A stretch of DNA of 64,000 bases from Marivivens donghaensis (GCF_011806565.1 NZ_JAATOP010000002.1:124001-188000); one strand, 5' to 3'; shown: positions 29,201-37,980, numbered from the stretch's first letter. Notes: generated by a model from the sequence alone, not told the origin. Numbers and translations are program-made.

Positions 29201-30774
29201 ACTCGACCAAAGGCGTGACCCTGATTTCGCCGCCGCCGCACCACGACATCTACTCGATCGAAGACCTTGCCCAGCTGATCTACGACCTCAAGCAGATCAA
29301 CCCGACCGTTAAGGTCACGGTGAAGCTGGTTGCTTCGTCGGGCGTCGGCACGATTGCTGCCGGTGTTGCCAAGGCCGAAGCCGATACGATCCTCATCTCG
29401 GGCCACAACGGTGGTACGGGTGCGTCGCCTGCGACGTCGGTGAAGTATGCCGGTCTGCCGTGGGAAATGGGTCTGACCGAAGCGCATCAGGTTCTCGCTA
29501 TGAACAACCTGCGTGAGCGCGTCACCCTGCGTACCGACGGTGGTCTTCGGACCGGCCGCGATATCGTCATGGCTGCGATGATGGGTGCCGAAGAATACGG
29601 CATCGGTACCGCTGCTCTGATCGCGATGGGCTGTATCATGGTGCGTCAGTGTCAGTCGAACACCTGTCCGGTGGGCGTCTGTACCCAGAACCCTGAACTG
29701 CGCGCCAAATTCACCGGCACCGCAGACAAGGTCGTGAACCTCATCACGTTCTACGCCACCGAAGTGCGCGAAATCCTCGCGTCGATCGGTGCCCGTAGCC
29801 TTGATGAAGTGATCGGTCGCGCCGACCTGCTGACGCAGGTTTCGCGTGGTTCGGCTCACCTCGACGACCTCGATCTCAACCCGCTGCTCATCACCGTCGA
29901 TGGCGCGAACAAGATCGTCTACGACCGCAACAAGCCGCGCAACGAAGTACCGGACACGCTGGACGCCGAAATCGTCAAGGACGCAGCACGCTTCCTGAAA
30001 GATGGTGAGAAGATGCAGCTGGAATACGCTGTTCAGAACACCCTGCGTACCATCGGTACCCGCACGTCGAGCTACATCGTCAAGAACTTCGGTATGCGTA
30101 ACAACCTCCAGCCCGACCACCTCACGGTCAAGCTGAAGGGCTCCGCAGGTCAGTCGCTGGGTGCCTTCGGTGCGCCTGGTCTGAAGATCGAAGTTGCGGG
30201 CGATGCCAACGACTATGTCGGCAAGGGTCTGTCGGGTGCGACCGTTGTGGTTCGCCCGCCGATGAGCTCCCCGCTGGTGGCTTCGGAGAACACCATCATC
30301 GGTAACACCGTTCTTTACGGTGCGACCGACGGTTACCTCTTCGCGGCTGGCCGTGCTGGCGAACGTTTCGCGGTCCGTAACTCGGGTGCGAAGGTTGTCG
30401 TCGAAGGCTGCGGCTCGAACGGTTGTGAATACATGACCGGCGGTGTTGCTGTGATCCTCGGTTCGATCGGTGCCAACTTCGGCGCTGGTATGACCGGCGG
30501 TATGGCGTACCTCTACGATCCCGAAGGCGAGAGCGCCGCGCTGATCAACATGGACACGCTCGTTTCGTGCCCTGTCGGCGTCGATCATTGGGAAGAGCAA
30601 CTGAAGTCGCTCGTCGAGCGTCACGCTCTGGAAACCGGCAGCGTCAAAGCCGCCGAGATACTCCAGCACTGGGATCTGGAAAAGGCCAACTTCGTTCAGG
30701 TCTGCCCGAAGGAGATGCTCGCGCGTCTTCCGCACCCGCTGACCATCGAAGAAGCCGCTATTCCTGCTGAATAA
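26233..30774 (+). CDS. gltB: Glutamate synthase (NADPH) large subunit
   Basis: GltB releases ammonia from glutamine in an N-terminal class II amidotransferase domain and channels it to an FMN site where 2-oxoglutarate becomes glutamate. The 1513-residue protein carries the nucleophile Cys34 in HSSCGVGLV, so a 33-residue propeptide must be cleaved. The [3Fe-4S] cysteines are Cys1134, Cys1140 and Cys1145, with the same spacing as E. coli GltB. The FMN domain includes SGHNGGTGASP, and the C-terminal GXGXG helix includes GGVAVILGSIGANFGAGMTGG, read in parts. GGAG precedes the ATG. A strong terminator follows. The long antisense frame over this gene is a shadow. Confidence 0.98.
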   Translation: MTTYDENWVAAEEANRKWMAENSLYRTDDEHSSCGVGLVVAIDGKPSRSVVDKGITALKAIWHRGAVDADGKTGDGAGIHVQIPANFFYDQIRRTGHEPDMDKRIAVGQVFLPRTDFGAQERCRTIVESEVLRMGHYIYGWRHVPVNTECLGDKANATRPEIEQILIRCEKDITEEEFERELYIIRRRIEKAAADAQINSLYVCSLSTRSLIYKGMMLAEQVSVFYPDLEDPRFESAFAIYHQRYSTNTFPEWKLAQPFRMLAHNGEINTLKGNVNWMKSHEIRMASGAFGELAEDIKPIIPNGTSDSGALDAVFEVLVRAGRNAPMAKTMLVPEAWSKQAVEMPTAWQDMYAYCNAVMEPWDGPAALAMTDGRWVCGGLDRNGLRPMRYVVTGDGMLIAGSEVGMVPTDEATAKEKGALGPGQMIAVDMKEGKLYHDTEIKDTLAASQSFGDWIDKIVDLHDFMGDIQEKATFSGAELRKRQVAAGYSLEELEQVLATMAEDGKELVASMGDDTPSAVLSKMYRPLSHFFRQNFSQVTNPPIDSLRETRVMSLKTRFGNLKNVLDEDSSQTEILVLESPFVANGEFARMVEQFGDSVAIIDCTFPVGAGQEALREGLERIRSEAEDAVRSGAGHIVLTDEHQNDSKVPMPMILATSAVHSWLTRKGLRTFCSLNVRSAECVDPHYFAVLIGCGATTVNAYLAQDSLADRIERGLLDVSLTDAMRKYREAVDGGLLKIMSKMGISVLSSYRGGLNFEAVGLSRAMCAEYFPGMHSRISGIGLHGIQRKLEEVHAHGWRSAAANVLPVGGFYKSRRSGEKHAWEAQTMHMLQAACDRSSYELWKQYSSSMQSNPPIHLRDLLAIKPMGKAIPIEEVESITAIRKRFVTPGMSLGALSPEAHKLLNVAMNRIGAKSDSGEGGEDPAHFVPEPNGDNPSAKIKQVASGRFGVTAEYLNHCEELEIKVAQGAKPGEGGQLPGMKVTDLIARLRHSTKGVTLISPPPHHDIYSIEDLAQLIYDLKQINPTVKVTVKLVASSGVGTIAAGVAKAEADTILISGHNGGTGASPATSVKYAGLPWEMGLTEAHQVLAMNNLRERVTLRTDGGLRTGRDIVMAAMMGAEEYGIGTAALIAMGCIMVRQCQSNTCPVGVCTQNPELRAKFTGTADKVVNLITFYATEVREILASIGARSLDEVIGRADLLTQVSRGSAHLDDLDLNPLLITVDGANKIVYDRNKPRNEVPDTLDAEIVKDAARFLKDGEKMQLEYAVQNTLRTIGTRTSSYIVKNFGMRNNLQPDHLTVKLKGSAGQSLGAFGAPGLKIEVAGDANDYVGKGLSGATVVVRPPMSSPLVASENTIIGNTVLYGATDGYLFAAGRAGERFAVRNSGAKVVVEGCGSNGCEYMTGGVAVILGSIGANFGAGMTGGMAYLYDPEGESAALINMDTLVSCPVGVDHWEEQLKSLVERHALETGSVKAAEILQHWDLEKANFVQVCPKEMLARLPHPLTIEEAAIPAE

Positions 30775-30792
30775 GCGGGCCTAGAGAATCAG

Positions 30793-30826
30793 AAAACGCC
30801 GGTGGGAAACCTCCGGCGTTTTTTTA
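30793..30826 (+). terminator. Intrinsic terminator of the gltD-gltB operon
   Basis: AACGCCGG pairs with CCGGCGTT across a 10-nt loop and is followed by seven or more T residues, a textbook intrinsic terminator 20 bp after the gltB stop. Confidence 0.92.
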
Positions 30827-31059
30827 TTGCGCAAAAGGCGCTCAGTGCGCAGTCAAACTGTTGCGGGGGCGCAACAAAAATCGTGTCCTTTACGCCGCGG
30901 ACCGCGATTTGCTGTTACATTGCTATGGCTAAAGACGGGCACCCGCCTGAGACTGAACTCAGGTAGAAGTCCTAATTTGGTAGTGAGCACGATGTCTCCG
31001 TTTGTCGAAAAGACCGAACGCCCGACACCAGTACCCGCAAATGCCAGGGTCGTGGTGAC

Positions 31060-31088
31060 TTTCCAGCTTGGCGGTAGCCAACTATATC
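31060..31088 (+). promoter_or_regulatory. Possible promoter giving a leaderless mtgA mRNA
   Basis: TTTCCA (31060-31065) and TATATC (31083-31088) are 17 bp apart. A start about seven bases beyond the -10 box would fall at the mtgA ATG (31096), and no Shine-Dalgarno sequence precedes that codon. Confidence 0.3.
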
Positions 31089-31095
31089 TGTGGGC

Positions 31096-31845
31096 ATGCC
31101 GAAACGCACAAAAACCGAAGACCCCGATGACATCATCGAACCAGTCGCACAGCCCGCTACGGCTCGTCTCCGTAAACGGGTGAGGCGCCTGCTGCTGCGC
31201 GGTGTCGCGGTGGCTATCCTGTTCGTTTTCTCTGTCATTCTGGTCGGGCGGTTCCTCAATCCGTGGACCACGCTCTACATCCTGTCCGAAGCGAAGCGCC
31301 TCGGCGGAGTGGATTATGAATTCGTGTCGATGGAAGACATCGCGCCGGTGATGGCGCGCTCTGCTGTCGCTGCCGAGGACGCGAATTTCTGTCTCCATTG
31401 GGGGCTTGATCTGGATGCGATCCGGTCCGCGATGAACTCTGGCGGCAATCGGGGTGGCTCTACCATTTCGCAGCAGGTGGTGAAGAACCTCTACCTCTGG
31501 CCCGAACGTACTTGGTCGCGAAAAGCGATGGAGGCCGTCCTGACACCGGCGGTGGAGCTTGTCTGGCCCAAGGAGCGTATCCTTGAGGTGTATCTGAACA
31601 TCGCCGAGTTCGACGAAGGCGTCTTTGGCGTTCAGGCCGCTGCGCAGAGCTACTTTGGCGTTGATGCCGCTGACCTCTCTGCAGCACAGGCGTCACGGCT
31701 TGCCACGGTGCTGCCCGCGCCCAAATCGCGCGACGCCGCCAACCTTTCCGAAAGCTTCCGCTCGCGCGCTGCAAGCATTCGCGATGGTGCCGCCACAATC
31801 GACCGCGACGGACGCGCGGCTTGCTTCCAGGCCGCCGACGACTAG
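31096..31845 (+). CDS. mtgA: Monofunctional peptidoglycan glycosyltransferase MtgA
   Basis: MtgA polymerises lipid II into glycan strands at the outer face of the inner membrane. The 249-residue protein has a basic cytoplasmic N terminus, one transmembrane helix (about residues 35-56, VAVAILFVFSVILVG), and a GT51 domain with the catalytic-glutamate motif AAEDANFCLHWGLD and the conserved RGGSTISQQVVKNLYLW. VEVYLN-like LEVYLNIAEFDEGVFGVQAAA is also typical. There is no transpeptidase domain. The only possible starts are a GTG at 31090 and the ATG used here, because a stop lies just upstream in frame; neither has a ribosome-binding site. Confidence 0.92.
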   Translation: MPKRTKTEDPDDIIEPVAQPATARLRKRVRRLLLRGVAVAILFVFSVILVGRFLNPWTTLYILSEAKRLGGVDYEFVSMEDIAPVMARSAVAAEDANFCLHWGLDLDAIRSAMNSGGNRGGSTISQQVVKNLYLWPERTWSRKAMEAVLTPAVELVWPKERILEVYLNIAEFDEGVFGVQAAAQSYFGVDAADLSAAQASRLATVLPAPKSRDAANLSESFRSRAASIRDGAATIDRDGRAACFQAADD

Positions 31846-31930
31846 TTCAGCACAATGCACAGTGACTGGCGGGGACTTGCACAAAATGCGCCGTTCAGTC
31901 ACAGAAGACGAAGCTGCACCGGGACCCAAA

Positions 31931-32596
31931 ATGAACGTTCTTTACCATTATCCGCTGTCTCCGTTTTCCCGCAAAGTCCGCCTTTGCCTTGGTGAAAAGC
32001 GGATCGAGGTGAAGCTGGTCGAGGAGCGCTATTGGGAAAAGGACGCCGAACTGATGCGTCGCAATCCCGCTGGAAAAGTCCCGATTCTCAAGCTGGAAAG
32101 CAAAGTGCTGACCGAAAGCACGGCGATCTGCGAATACCTTGAGGACGCCTATCCGCAACCTCCGCTGATGCCGCGTTCGGCCGACGACAAATACGAAGTC
32201 CGCCGTCTCATCAGCTGGTTCGACGATAAATTCTACCATGAGGTGACGACGAAGCTCGTTGGCGAGCGCGTGTTCCGCAAGGTGATGGGCACTGGCTATC
32301 CTGACAGCTCCAACGTCAAAGCAGGCGCCAAGGCGATCAAGTATCACCTCGATTACATGGCTTGGCTGCTGGAAAAGCGCCGCTGGCTCGCTGGTAATTC
32401 GATGACGTTGGCCGATTTCGCGGCGGCATCGCATCTATCGTGCCTCGACTACATTTCGGACGTGGACTGGAACCGTTCGGAGGTGGTGAAGGACTGGTAC
32501 GCAAAGATCAAATCGCGCCCTGCTTTCCGCTCGATCCTCGCCGACCAGATCCCCGGATTCCCCGTCCCGCCGCAGTATGCCAACCTCGATTTCTAA
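31931..32596 (+). CDS. Glutathione S-transferase family protein
   Basis: The 221-residue protein has an N-terminal thioredoxin-like domain (about 1-78), with [17 protein letters not shown], the cis-proline segment GKVPIL and the glutathione-binding [12 protein letters not shown], and an all-helical C-terminal domain (about 90-215) with the [15 protein letters not shown]-capping motif. Serine in SPFS is the probable catalytic-site residue. The ATG at 31931 gives the standard GST N terminus. The 3' end overlaps queG by 20 bp, so the two are coupled. The natural substrate is unknown. Confidence 0.88.
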   Translation: MNVLYHYPLSPFSRKVRLCLGEKRIEVKLVEERYWEKDAELMRRNPAGKVPILKLESKVLTESTAICEYLEDAYPQPPLMPRSADDKYEVRRLISWFDDKFYHEVTTKLVGERVFRKVMGTGYPDSSNVKAGAKAIKYHLDYMAWLLEKRRWLAGNSMTLADFAAASHLSCLDYISDVDWNRSEVVKDWYAKIKSRPAFRSILADQIPGFPVPPQYANLDF

Positions 32597-33629
32597 GGAT
32601 ACGGTGCGGGCCTTTGCGCTCGACGCCGGCTTTAGCGACATCGGTTTTTGCCGTCCCACCGACGTTCCCCAGATTGCGGAGCGGCTGGATCAGTTCGTCG
32701 CCGAAGGCCGTCACGGACAGATGAACTGGATGGCCGAGCGGATGCACTGGCGGGGCAATCCCGCGGCCCTCTGGCCCGAGGCGAAATCCGTGATCATGCT
32801 CGCGGAGCTGTACACGCCCGAGCACGATCCGATGGCGGTGATCGGCAAGCCGGACCGCGCTGCGATCAGCGTTTATGCCCAGAACCGCGATTATCATGAC
32901 GTGGTGAAGAAGCGGCTGAAAAAGGTTGGGCGCTGGCTCCTCGATCAGGAAAAAGGCGAAGAGATCAAGGTCTTCGTCGACACCGCACCAGTCATGGAAA
33001 AGCCGCTCGCGCAGGCGGCAGGGCTGGGGTGGCAGGGCAAACATACCAACGTGCTGTCGCGGAACCTCGGGAGTTGGTTCTTCCTCGGTGCGATCTTTAC
33101 GACCGTCGAGTTCGAGCCCGATGGGGCCGAAGTATCCCACTGCGGATCGTGCCGCGCGTGCCTCGACGCTTGCCCGACAAACGCGTTTCCCGCGCCTTAC
33201 CAGATCGACGCGCGCCGCTGCATTTCCTATCTGACAATCGAGCATGACGGGCCGGTTGATCCCGAACTGCGCGCCAAGATGGGCAACCGCATTTACGGCT
33301 GCGATGACTGCCTCGCCGCGTGTCCGTGGAACAAGTTCGCCGTCGAATCGAGAGAGATTAAATACGCCGCCCGTGACGATCTGCTGGAGCCGCCACTCGC
33401 AGAGCTTGCGACCCTTGATGACGCAGCTTTCCGCTCACGGTTTTCCGGCAGCCCGATCAAGCGGATCGGGCGGAACAGGTTCGTTCGCAACGTGCTGTAC
33501 GCAATCGGAAATTCGGGTGATGTGTCGCTGGCCGATGCGGCGCGTGGCCTGACCGACGACGCGGACCCTGTTGTTGCAGAGGCCGCCCGCTGGGCTTGGG
33601 ATCGCTTGAACAACGTCGATGTGCTATGA
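32577..33629 (+). CDS. queG: Epoxyqueuosine reductase QueG
   Basis: QueG carries out the last step of queuosine synthesis in tRNA, reducing epoxyqueuosine with a cobalamin cofactor and two [4Fe-4S] clusters. The 350-residue protein has the typical N-terminal DIGFCRPT segment, [18 protein letters not shown], and both ferredoxin-type cysteine groups, [13 protein letters not shown] and [11 protein letters not shown]. The C-terminal part from about 280 is HEAT-like ([22 protein letters not shown], read in parts). The ATG at 32577 lies within the GST gene end. The family length fits well. Confidence 0.95.
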   Translation: MPTSISKDTVRAFALDAGFSDIGFCRPTDVPQIAERLDQFVAEGRHGQMNWMAERMHWRGNPAALWPEAKSVIMLAELYTPEHDPMAVIGKPDRAAISVYAQNRDYHDVVKKRLKKVGRWLLDQEKGEEIKVFVDTAPVMEKPLAQAAGLGWQGKHTNVLSRNLGSWFFLGAIFTTVEFEPDGAEVSHCGSCRACLDACPTNAFPAPYQIDARRCISYLTIEHDGPVDPELRAKMGNRIYGCDDCLAACPWNKFAVESREIKYAARDDLLEPPLAELATLDDAAFRSRFSGSPIKRIGRNRFVRNVLYAIGNSGDVSLADAARGLTDDADPVVAEAARWAWDRLNNVDVL

Positions 33630-33654
33630 TTGACCTCCGCAGGAGGAGGAAATC

Positions 33655-33843
33655 ATGCAAAAACATATTACCGACCAGCCTCGCCACCGCACTTATGTCT
33701 CGCGCGCCAAGGCGTTCCTGACGTTCGAGCGTCAGTCCACCCGCCACCCGTCCTACACCGCGCTGCATCGCAAGCCGAAGGTTGCCGGATCGGGGACCAA
33801 GGCGCGTCAGTTCGCACGGATTGAACGGGGCGTGCTGGCCTAG
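33655..33843 (+). CDS. Small basic hypothetical protein
   Basis: I do not recognise this 62-residue product. It is rich in Arg, Lys and His (for example RHRTYVSRAK and HRKPKVAGSGTKARQFAR) and has no signal peptide or membrane segment. An excellent AGGAGGAGG ribosome-binding site sits about seven bases before the ATG, which is the main reason to accept it. It begins 26 bp after queG and its stop codon overlaps that of the convergent kinase gene. A nucleic-acid-binding role would fit its charge but is a guess. Confidence 0.5.
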   Translation: MQKHITDQPRHRTYVSRAKAFLTFERQSTRHPSYTALHRKPKVAGSGTKARQFARIERGVLA

Positions 33844-36056
33844 AACTGGTGCGAGGCCGACTCCAAGAACAGATGGAGTGAAATCGGATCAAGCGGTTTG
33901 GTGAGCACCTCGATCCCGTGCTTCGAACATTCCGCTTGAACCGCCGCGGTCCTGTTCGCCGTAATCAGGCGGGCAGGAACCTCGCCAAGCATGTCGCGCA
34001 AGCGGTTGATAGCGTCCGTGCCCTTCTCGCCGCCGTCGAGTTTGTAGTCGACCAGCATTGCGTCCGGCGCGAGGTCGATCTCCTGAAGGAGCTGGATTGC
34101 TTCGTCGCCTGAGTTGACGTCGATCACCTGCACGTTCCACTTTTCCAACAGCAAAGTCAGTGCCTTACGCATATCGAGGTCATTTTCGACCAGCAGCGTC
34201 ACCAACCCGTCATGGCGCCATGACGAATGGGTCACGGGGCCTTCAGGCGCAATTTCTTCTGCCGTTTCGAATGACAGCGGGACCGTCACGCGGAACACGG
34301 TGCCTTTGCCGGGTTCGGATTCGACAGTCAAAGGATGGCGCAGCAGCCCGCAAGCGCGGTCGACGATGGCGAGGCCAAGGCCCAGCCCCTCGGACGCAGA
34401 TGACCGCGCATCGAGGCGGTGGAACTCGCGGAAAATGATCTCCTGATCTTCGGGCGCAATGCCCGCGCCGGTGTCCCAAACTTCGAGCCTCACGGACCGG
34501 CGCATCCGCCGGACGCCGACCAGAACCTTGCCGGTGTCGGTGTAGCGGATCGCATTCGATATCAGGTTTTGCAGGATGCGCCGCAGGTAGGTGGCGTCAG
34601 AGCGGACGACCAGATTGACCGGTAGAACTCGCAGATCGAGACCCTTTTGCCGCGCAATTGGTTCGAATTCGTCGCGGAGCTGTTTGAGCAGCGCGCCAAG
34701 GTCGATCTGCCTGACATCAACCGCCGCGCGGCCTGCTTCGAGCTTCGAGATATCGAGCAGGGCCGCGATCATATCCTGAACGGAAAACAAAGCGTTCTGC
34801 GCTTTGCCAATGACTTCCTTCTGGCGCGGCGACTCGCACTCCTCGGTCAGTGACGACAGGTAGAGCGTCGCGGCAGAGAGCGGTTGCAGAAGGTCGTGCG
34901 ACGCCGCCGCGACAAAGCGCGAGCGGCTGGCTATTGCGCGCTCGGCCACGGCGAGGGCGTCCTCAAGCTCCAGCGTGCGCTCGGTTACACGCTGTTCGAG
35001 GTGCTCGTTCACCTGCCGCAACTGTCGCGCAAAATCACGCTCGGAGGTCACATCGGTGATCGATACCACGAACCCGCGGTCGGGCATTTCCTGCGCGAAC
35101 ATGTCGAACCAACGGGTCTCACCGCGCTGGAACTCGATACGCAGGGGCGGGCGTTTTTCGGTGGACTGGACCCAGTCTTCGATCAGGACATTCGGCTCCG
35201 AATTCAACGGGGTGATGTCGTTCTGGATCAGCTTCAGAATCGACACGAAATCGAGGCCGACGCGCATCTGGGTGAGCGGGATCGACAACATGTGCGCAAG
35301 GCGCTGGTTGAAGCCGACCAGACGGCGTTCGCTGTCGAAAATGCCGACACCTTGGTTGATGTGTTCGAGCGTGGCGCGGATCAGCTTTGCCTGATCGTCC
35401 ATCAGGCGGCCGCGCTCCATCCGTTCGAGACGGATGATGTCCGAGATGTCGGTCTGCATGATGACGGTTTGCCCGTCTTTCATGCGGTGCTCGGACACCT
35501 GCACCCAGCGGTCCCAAATCAGGCTGACGTTGAACATCACGTGTTCTTCGCCGTGACGAAGCATCCGCTGACGGGCCCAATCCGCTGAAGATGTGCCGTC
35601 GGGGAGGTGGAGATAGCGGCTTTTACTGATGAGTTTGACGTAAGATTCGAAGCTCATGCCCGGTTTCAGATCGCTCCTGATATCGGGCATGTGCATCCCG
35701 AAGCGCGAGTTGCAGAGCACCAGAATGCCGTCGGAATCAAAGAGGCCGAAGCCTTCCTGAATAGTCTCGATCGCGCTCGCTAGGTCAGAGCGGGCCTTCT
35801 CCGTCTCGATATTTGCAGTCGCAAGTCGCGCGTTGGATTCGTTCAGCAGGTCGAGCGCGTGTTCGAGATCGCGCGTGCGTTCGCGAACCTGTTCTTCGAG
35901 CAGCACGGCGCGCTGGAACTGCGTGTAGGCCACATTCTGGTCGCCGTTGATCTGCTCGATCCTGCGCATCAGCGACGCGCAGATTTTCAGCAGCTTCTCG
36001 CGTTGTTTTTCAGGCGGGTCGAGGGGATTGAGCAGGGAGTCGGAGATCATCGTCAT
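33840..36056 (-). CDS. NahK/ErcS-type hybrid sensor histidine kinase
   Basis: This 738-residue cytoplasmic sensor has an N-terminal coiled coil (about 50-95), two PAS-like domains (about 95-215 and 225-345, each with an EGFGLFDSDG or QGVGIFDSER start), a HisKA domain with phospho-acceptor His387 in AASHDLLQPLS, an HATPase_c domain (NAIRYTDTGK, DTGAGIAPED, GLGLGLAIV) and a C-terminal receiver with Asp670 in MLVDYKLDGG. No membrane helix is seen. This layout matches NahK of Pseudomonas and ErcS-type kinases. Its ATG overlaps the stop of the FIST gene (ATGA), tying it to a NosP-like sensor. Phosphotransfer probably leads to the LuxR-type regulator encoded first in the operon. Confidence 0.88.
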   Translation of the reverse strand: MTMISDSLLNPLDPPEKQREKLLKICASLMRRIEQINGDQNVAYTQFQRAVLLEEQVRERTRDLEHALDLLNESNARLATANIETEKARSDLASAIETIQEGFGLFDSDGILVLCNSRFGMHMPDIRSDLKPGMSFESYVKLISKSRYLHLPDGTSSADWARQRMLRHGEEHVMFNVSLIWDRWVQVSEHRMKDGQTVIMQTDISDIIRLERMERGRLMDDQAKLIRATLEHINQGVGIFDSERRLVGFNQRLAHMLSIPLTQMRVGLDFVSILKLIQNDITPLNSEPNVLIEDWVQSTEKRPPLRIEFQRGETRWFDMFAQEMPDRGFVVSITDVTSERDFARQLRQVNEHLEQRVTERTLELEDALAVAERAIASRSRFVAAASHDLLQPLSAATLYLSSLTEECESPRQKEVIGKAQNALFSVQDMIAALLDISKLEAGRAAVDVRQIDLGALLKQLRDEFEPIARQKGLDLRVLPVNLVVRSDATYLRRILQNLISNAIRYTDTGKVLVGVRRMRRSVRLEVWDTGAGIAPEDQEIIFREFHRLDARSSASEGLGLGLAIVDRACGLLRHPLTVESEPGKGTVFRVTVPLSFETAEEIAPEGPVTHSSWRHDGLVTLLVENDLDMRKALTLLLEKWNVQVIDVNSGDEAIQLLQEIDLAPDAMLVDYKLDGGEKGTDAINRLRDMLGEVPARLITANRTAAVQAECSKHGIEVLTKPLDPISLHLFLESASHQF

Positions 36057-37225
36057 TCGCCGTCCGGCGCAAAAATCGCCACCCCTGTCATGGTCTGGTT
36101 TACGTGCAATCCGTTGATCTGCTCACCATAGGTCGAAAATCCGACGACGCGGTGGCGGGACAGAATGGACGACAGATCACCAAGGATCTGTCGCTGCTGC
36201 GCTTCCACGCGGCGGAGCATACAGTCGCAGCCGAAGATCGCCTCGGCTTTGCGACCGCCGGTGACCCGCTGGAGTTCGCGTTCAAGGTGGTGCGCCATAT
36301 CCTCTGGCCGTGCGAGGGTCAGCACGAGGCCCTCGTCGATGGCCGAAAAGAACACGAGATCGCCGTTCTCCAGCACTTGCTGGATTGAGCGGACATGGTG
36401 GCTGGCGCCAAGCCGCACGACAACGGGATGGGCGGCGAAGGTGAATGAAGAAAGGTCTTCGAATTCCTTTCCGAGGAGCCGCGCATATTCCTTGGCCGCT
36501 GGTTCGGCGTTGATCTCGTGCACGATGCGGCGCTCCGGATCGGCTGACGTCACGACCATGCGCACTTCGCTTGGCATCAGGTGGTCGAGGCTGAAGACCT
36601 TCACAGGGCAGACTGTGCGGACGAAGCACAGCACCGCGGCATGTTGGTGGGTATCGCCGTTGAGGGCGACCAGCGTTTCCTGAAATTCATTGTTGTCGCC
36701 GGCGGACCCGCCGAACAGTGGGACCGGTCCCAGACCGTTGGCAATCGTCGCAGCAACCTCGTCTTCGCGGACAGACAGGCCGTCGATCGCGAGAAAGGCG
36801 AATTCATGCGGCCACTGGCTCGCGGATGCGGTGAGGCTGGTGCGGGACCGGATCATCTGGCTGATGAGGTCTTGCTGGTCAAAGTTATCGAGGTCGGGGA
36901 TCAGCAGCGGCTCGACGCTGAAATGGCTAGCAGGGAAGCCGATGGCGACGATGGTGCCTTCGGCGTAACCGTCACGACTGATCTCGCCCGCAGTGGTGCA
37001 GCCGATGGTCTGAGCATTGCCGAAAATCTTTGCCGCATCGTTCATCCACTTATGGAATTCAGGCGCGATGCTGGCGAGGATGACGACGAGCGAGAACGGA
37101 CCGTCTCCCAAACCTCGGGCAAGCTCACTGATCGGATCGGGGTGAGCGCAATCGACTTGGGCACTCTTCACGATGCCGTCCAGATGGCTCGCTGCGTGTT
37201 GCAGCGAGAGCGTACGTGCCTGCAT
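36053..37225 (-). CDS. FIST-domain sensor protein (NosP-like)
   Basis: The 390-residue protein has an N-terminal FIST domain (about 40-230), with IGCTTAGEIS and PLFGGSAGDN, and a C-terminal FIST_C domain (about 230-370), ending RHRVVGFSTYGEQINGLH. These are signatures of the NosP family, haem proteins that bind nitric oxide and control a partner hybrid kinase in Pseudomonas and other bacteria. The histidine that would bind haem cannot be assigned with confidence. The gene lies between a LuxR-type regulator (56 bp upstream) and the NahK-like kinase (4-bp overlap), the expected arrangement for a sensor-kinase pair. Haem binding and NO sensing are inferred from family and context. Confidence 0.85.
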   Translation of the reverse strand: MQARTLSLQHAASHLDGIVKSAQVDCAHPDPISELARGLGDGPFSLVVILASIAPEFHKWMNDAAKIFGNAQTIGCTTAGEISRDGYAEGTIVAIGFPASHFSVEPLLIPDLDNFDQQDLISQMIRSRTSLTASASQWPHEFAFLAIDGLSVREDEVAATIANGLGPVPLFGGSAGDNNEFQETLVALNGDTHQHAAVLCFVRTVCPVKVFSLDHLMPSEVRMVVTSADPERRIVHEINAEPAAKEYARLLGKEFEDLSSFTFAAHPVVVRLGASHHVRSIQQVLENGDLVFFSAIDEGLVLTLARPEDMAHHLERELQRVTGGRKAEAIFGCDCMLRRVEAQQRQILGDLSSILSRHRVVGFSTYGEQINGLHVNQTMTGVAIFAPDGE

Positions 37226-37281
37226 GTCTCCTCCTGAACAAGCGCGGCCCCACGCAGTGGGTTATGGGGATGGTAGAGCCC

Positions 37282-37980
37282 TCATGACATGTCCCGCAAG
37301 ACAGAAGCAAAACTGGCTTCCTGCGCGAGCAGCACGGCTTGGGTTCGGCTCTGGACGCCGAGCTTGCGCATGATGGCGGTGACGTGCGCTTTGACCGTGG
37401 TTTCCGCGATGGAAAGGTCGAAGGCGATCTGCTTGTTCAGTTTGCCGTCGCAGATGAGCTGCAGGATGTTCGCCTGCTGGCGTGTCAGCTTCGACAGACG
37501 GGCGATGGCCTCTTCCTGATCGGTGACGGGACGGCTGGGGTCTGTATCGAGCGGCACGCCTTCGGGCACATACGTGCCGCCGTTTTCGATCTGGTCAAAG
37601 GCGGAGCGGAAAATCTCGCGCTGGCTGTGTTTGGGCACGAAACCGGTAGCGCCCGCGCGCATGGCAGAGCTGATCATACGGTGGTCGGCCATCGATGACA
37701 CGACGACGATCGGCGTCGTATCGGCAGCGGTGCGCATCCGGATCAAACCGTCGAGGCCGTTCACATCAGGCAGATTGAGGTCGAGCACGATCACATCGGG
37801 CTTCGCCCCGTCACGGATCTGCTGCAGCGCGCCTTCGAGGTTTTCGGCAGTCGTGACCTCGTTGATCTGGGTCACAGTGCGCAGAGTCATCGACAAAGCA
37901 TCGCAGAAGAGCGGATGGTCATCGACGATCATCGCCTTGGTGAATGCGTTGGTTTTCAGACTTGTGGCGACGTCCTGCAT
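37282..37980 (-). CDS. NarL/LuxR-family response regulator
   Basis: This 232-residue regulator has a receiver domain (about 15-130) with acidic residues Asp20/Asp21 and phospho-acceptor Asp67 in VLDLNLPD, and a C-terminal LuxR-type helix-turn-helix (about 163-225) with LTRQQANILQLICDGKLNKQIA, read in parts, and TVKAHVTAIMRKLG. It is the first gene of a three-gene minus-strand operon with the FIST protein and hybrid kinase and is the likely output of that relay. It is divergent from the coxG-coxSLM genes, which are therefore possible targets. Confidence 0.92.
   Translation of the reverse strand: MQDVATSLKTNAFTKAMIVDDHPLFCDALSMTLRTVTQINEVTTAENLEGALQQIRDGAKPDVIVLDLNLPDVNGLDGLIRMRTAADTTPIVVVSSMADHRMISSAMRAGATGFVPKHSQREIFRSAFDQIENGGTYVPEGVPLDTDPSRPVTDQEEAIARLSKLTRQQANILQLICDGKLNKQIAFDLSIAETTVKAHVTAIMRKLGVQSRTQAVLLAQEASFASVLRDMS

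Larger units (their letters stand above)
30775..31095. other. 321-bp intergenic region between gltB and mtgA
   Basis: The left part holds the gltB terminator. Farther right is a short hairpin (TGTTGCG/CGCAACA around GGGG, 30859-30876), and the right edge holds a possible mtgA promoter. An open frame from an ATG at 30991 runs into mtgA in another frame, but I see no family resemblance and do not call it a gene. Confidence 0.6.

Noticed and set aside
26776-30735. Antisense open frame of about 1,300 codons opposite gltB
   Set aside because: It covers an unmistakable gltB gene, has low-complexity composition typical of antisense GC-rich codon bias, and shows no family motif or ribosome-binding site.
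30991-31183. Short frame upstream of and overlapping mtgA
   Set aside because: No family resemblance, weak start signal, and it runs into mtgA in another frame.
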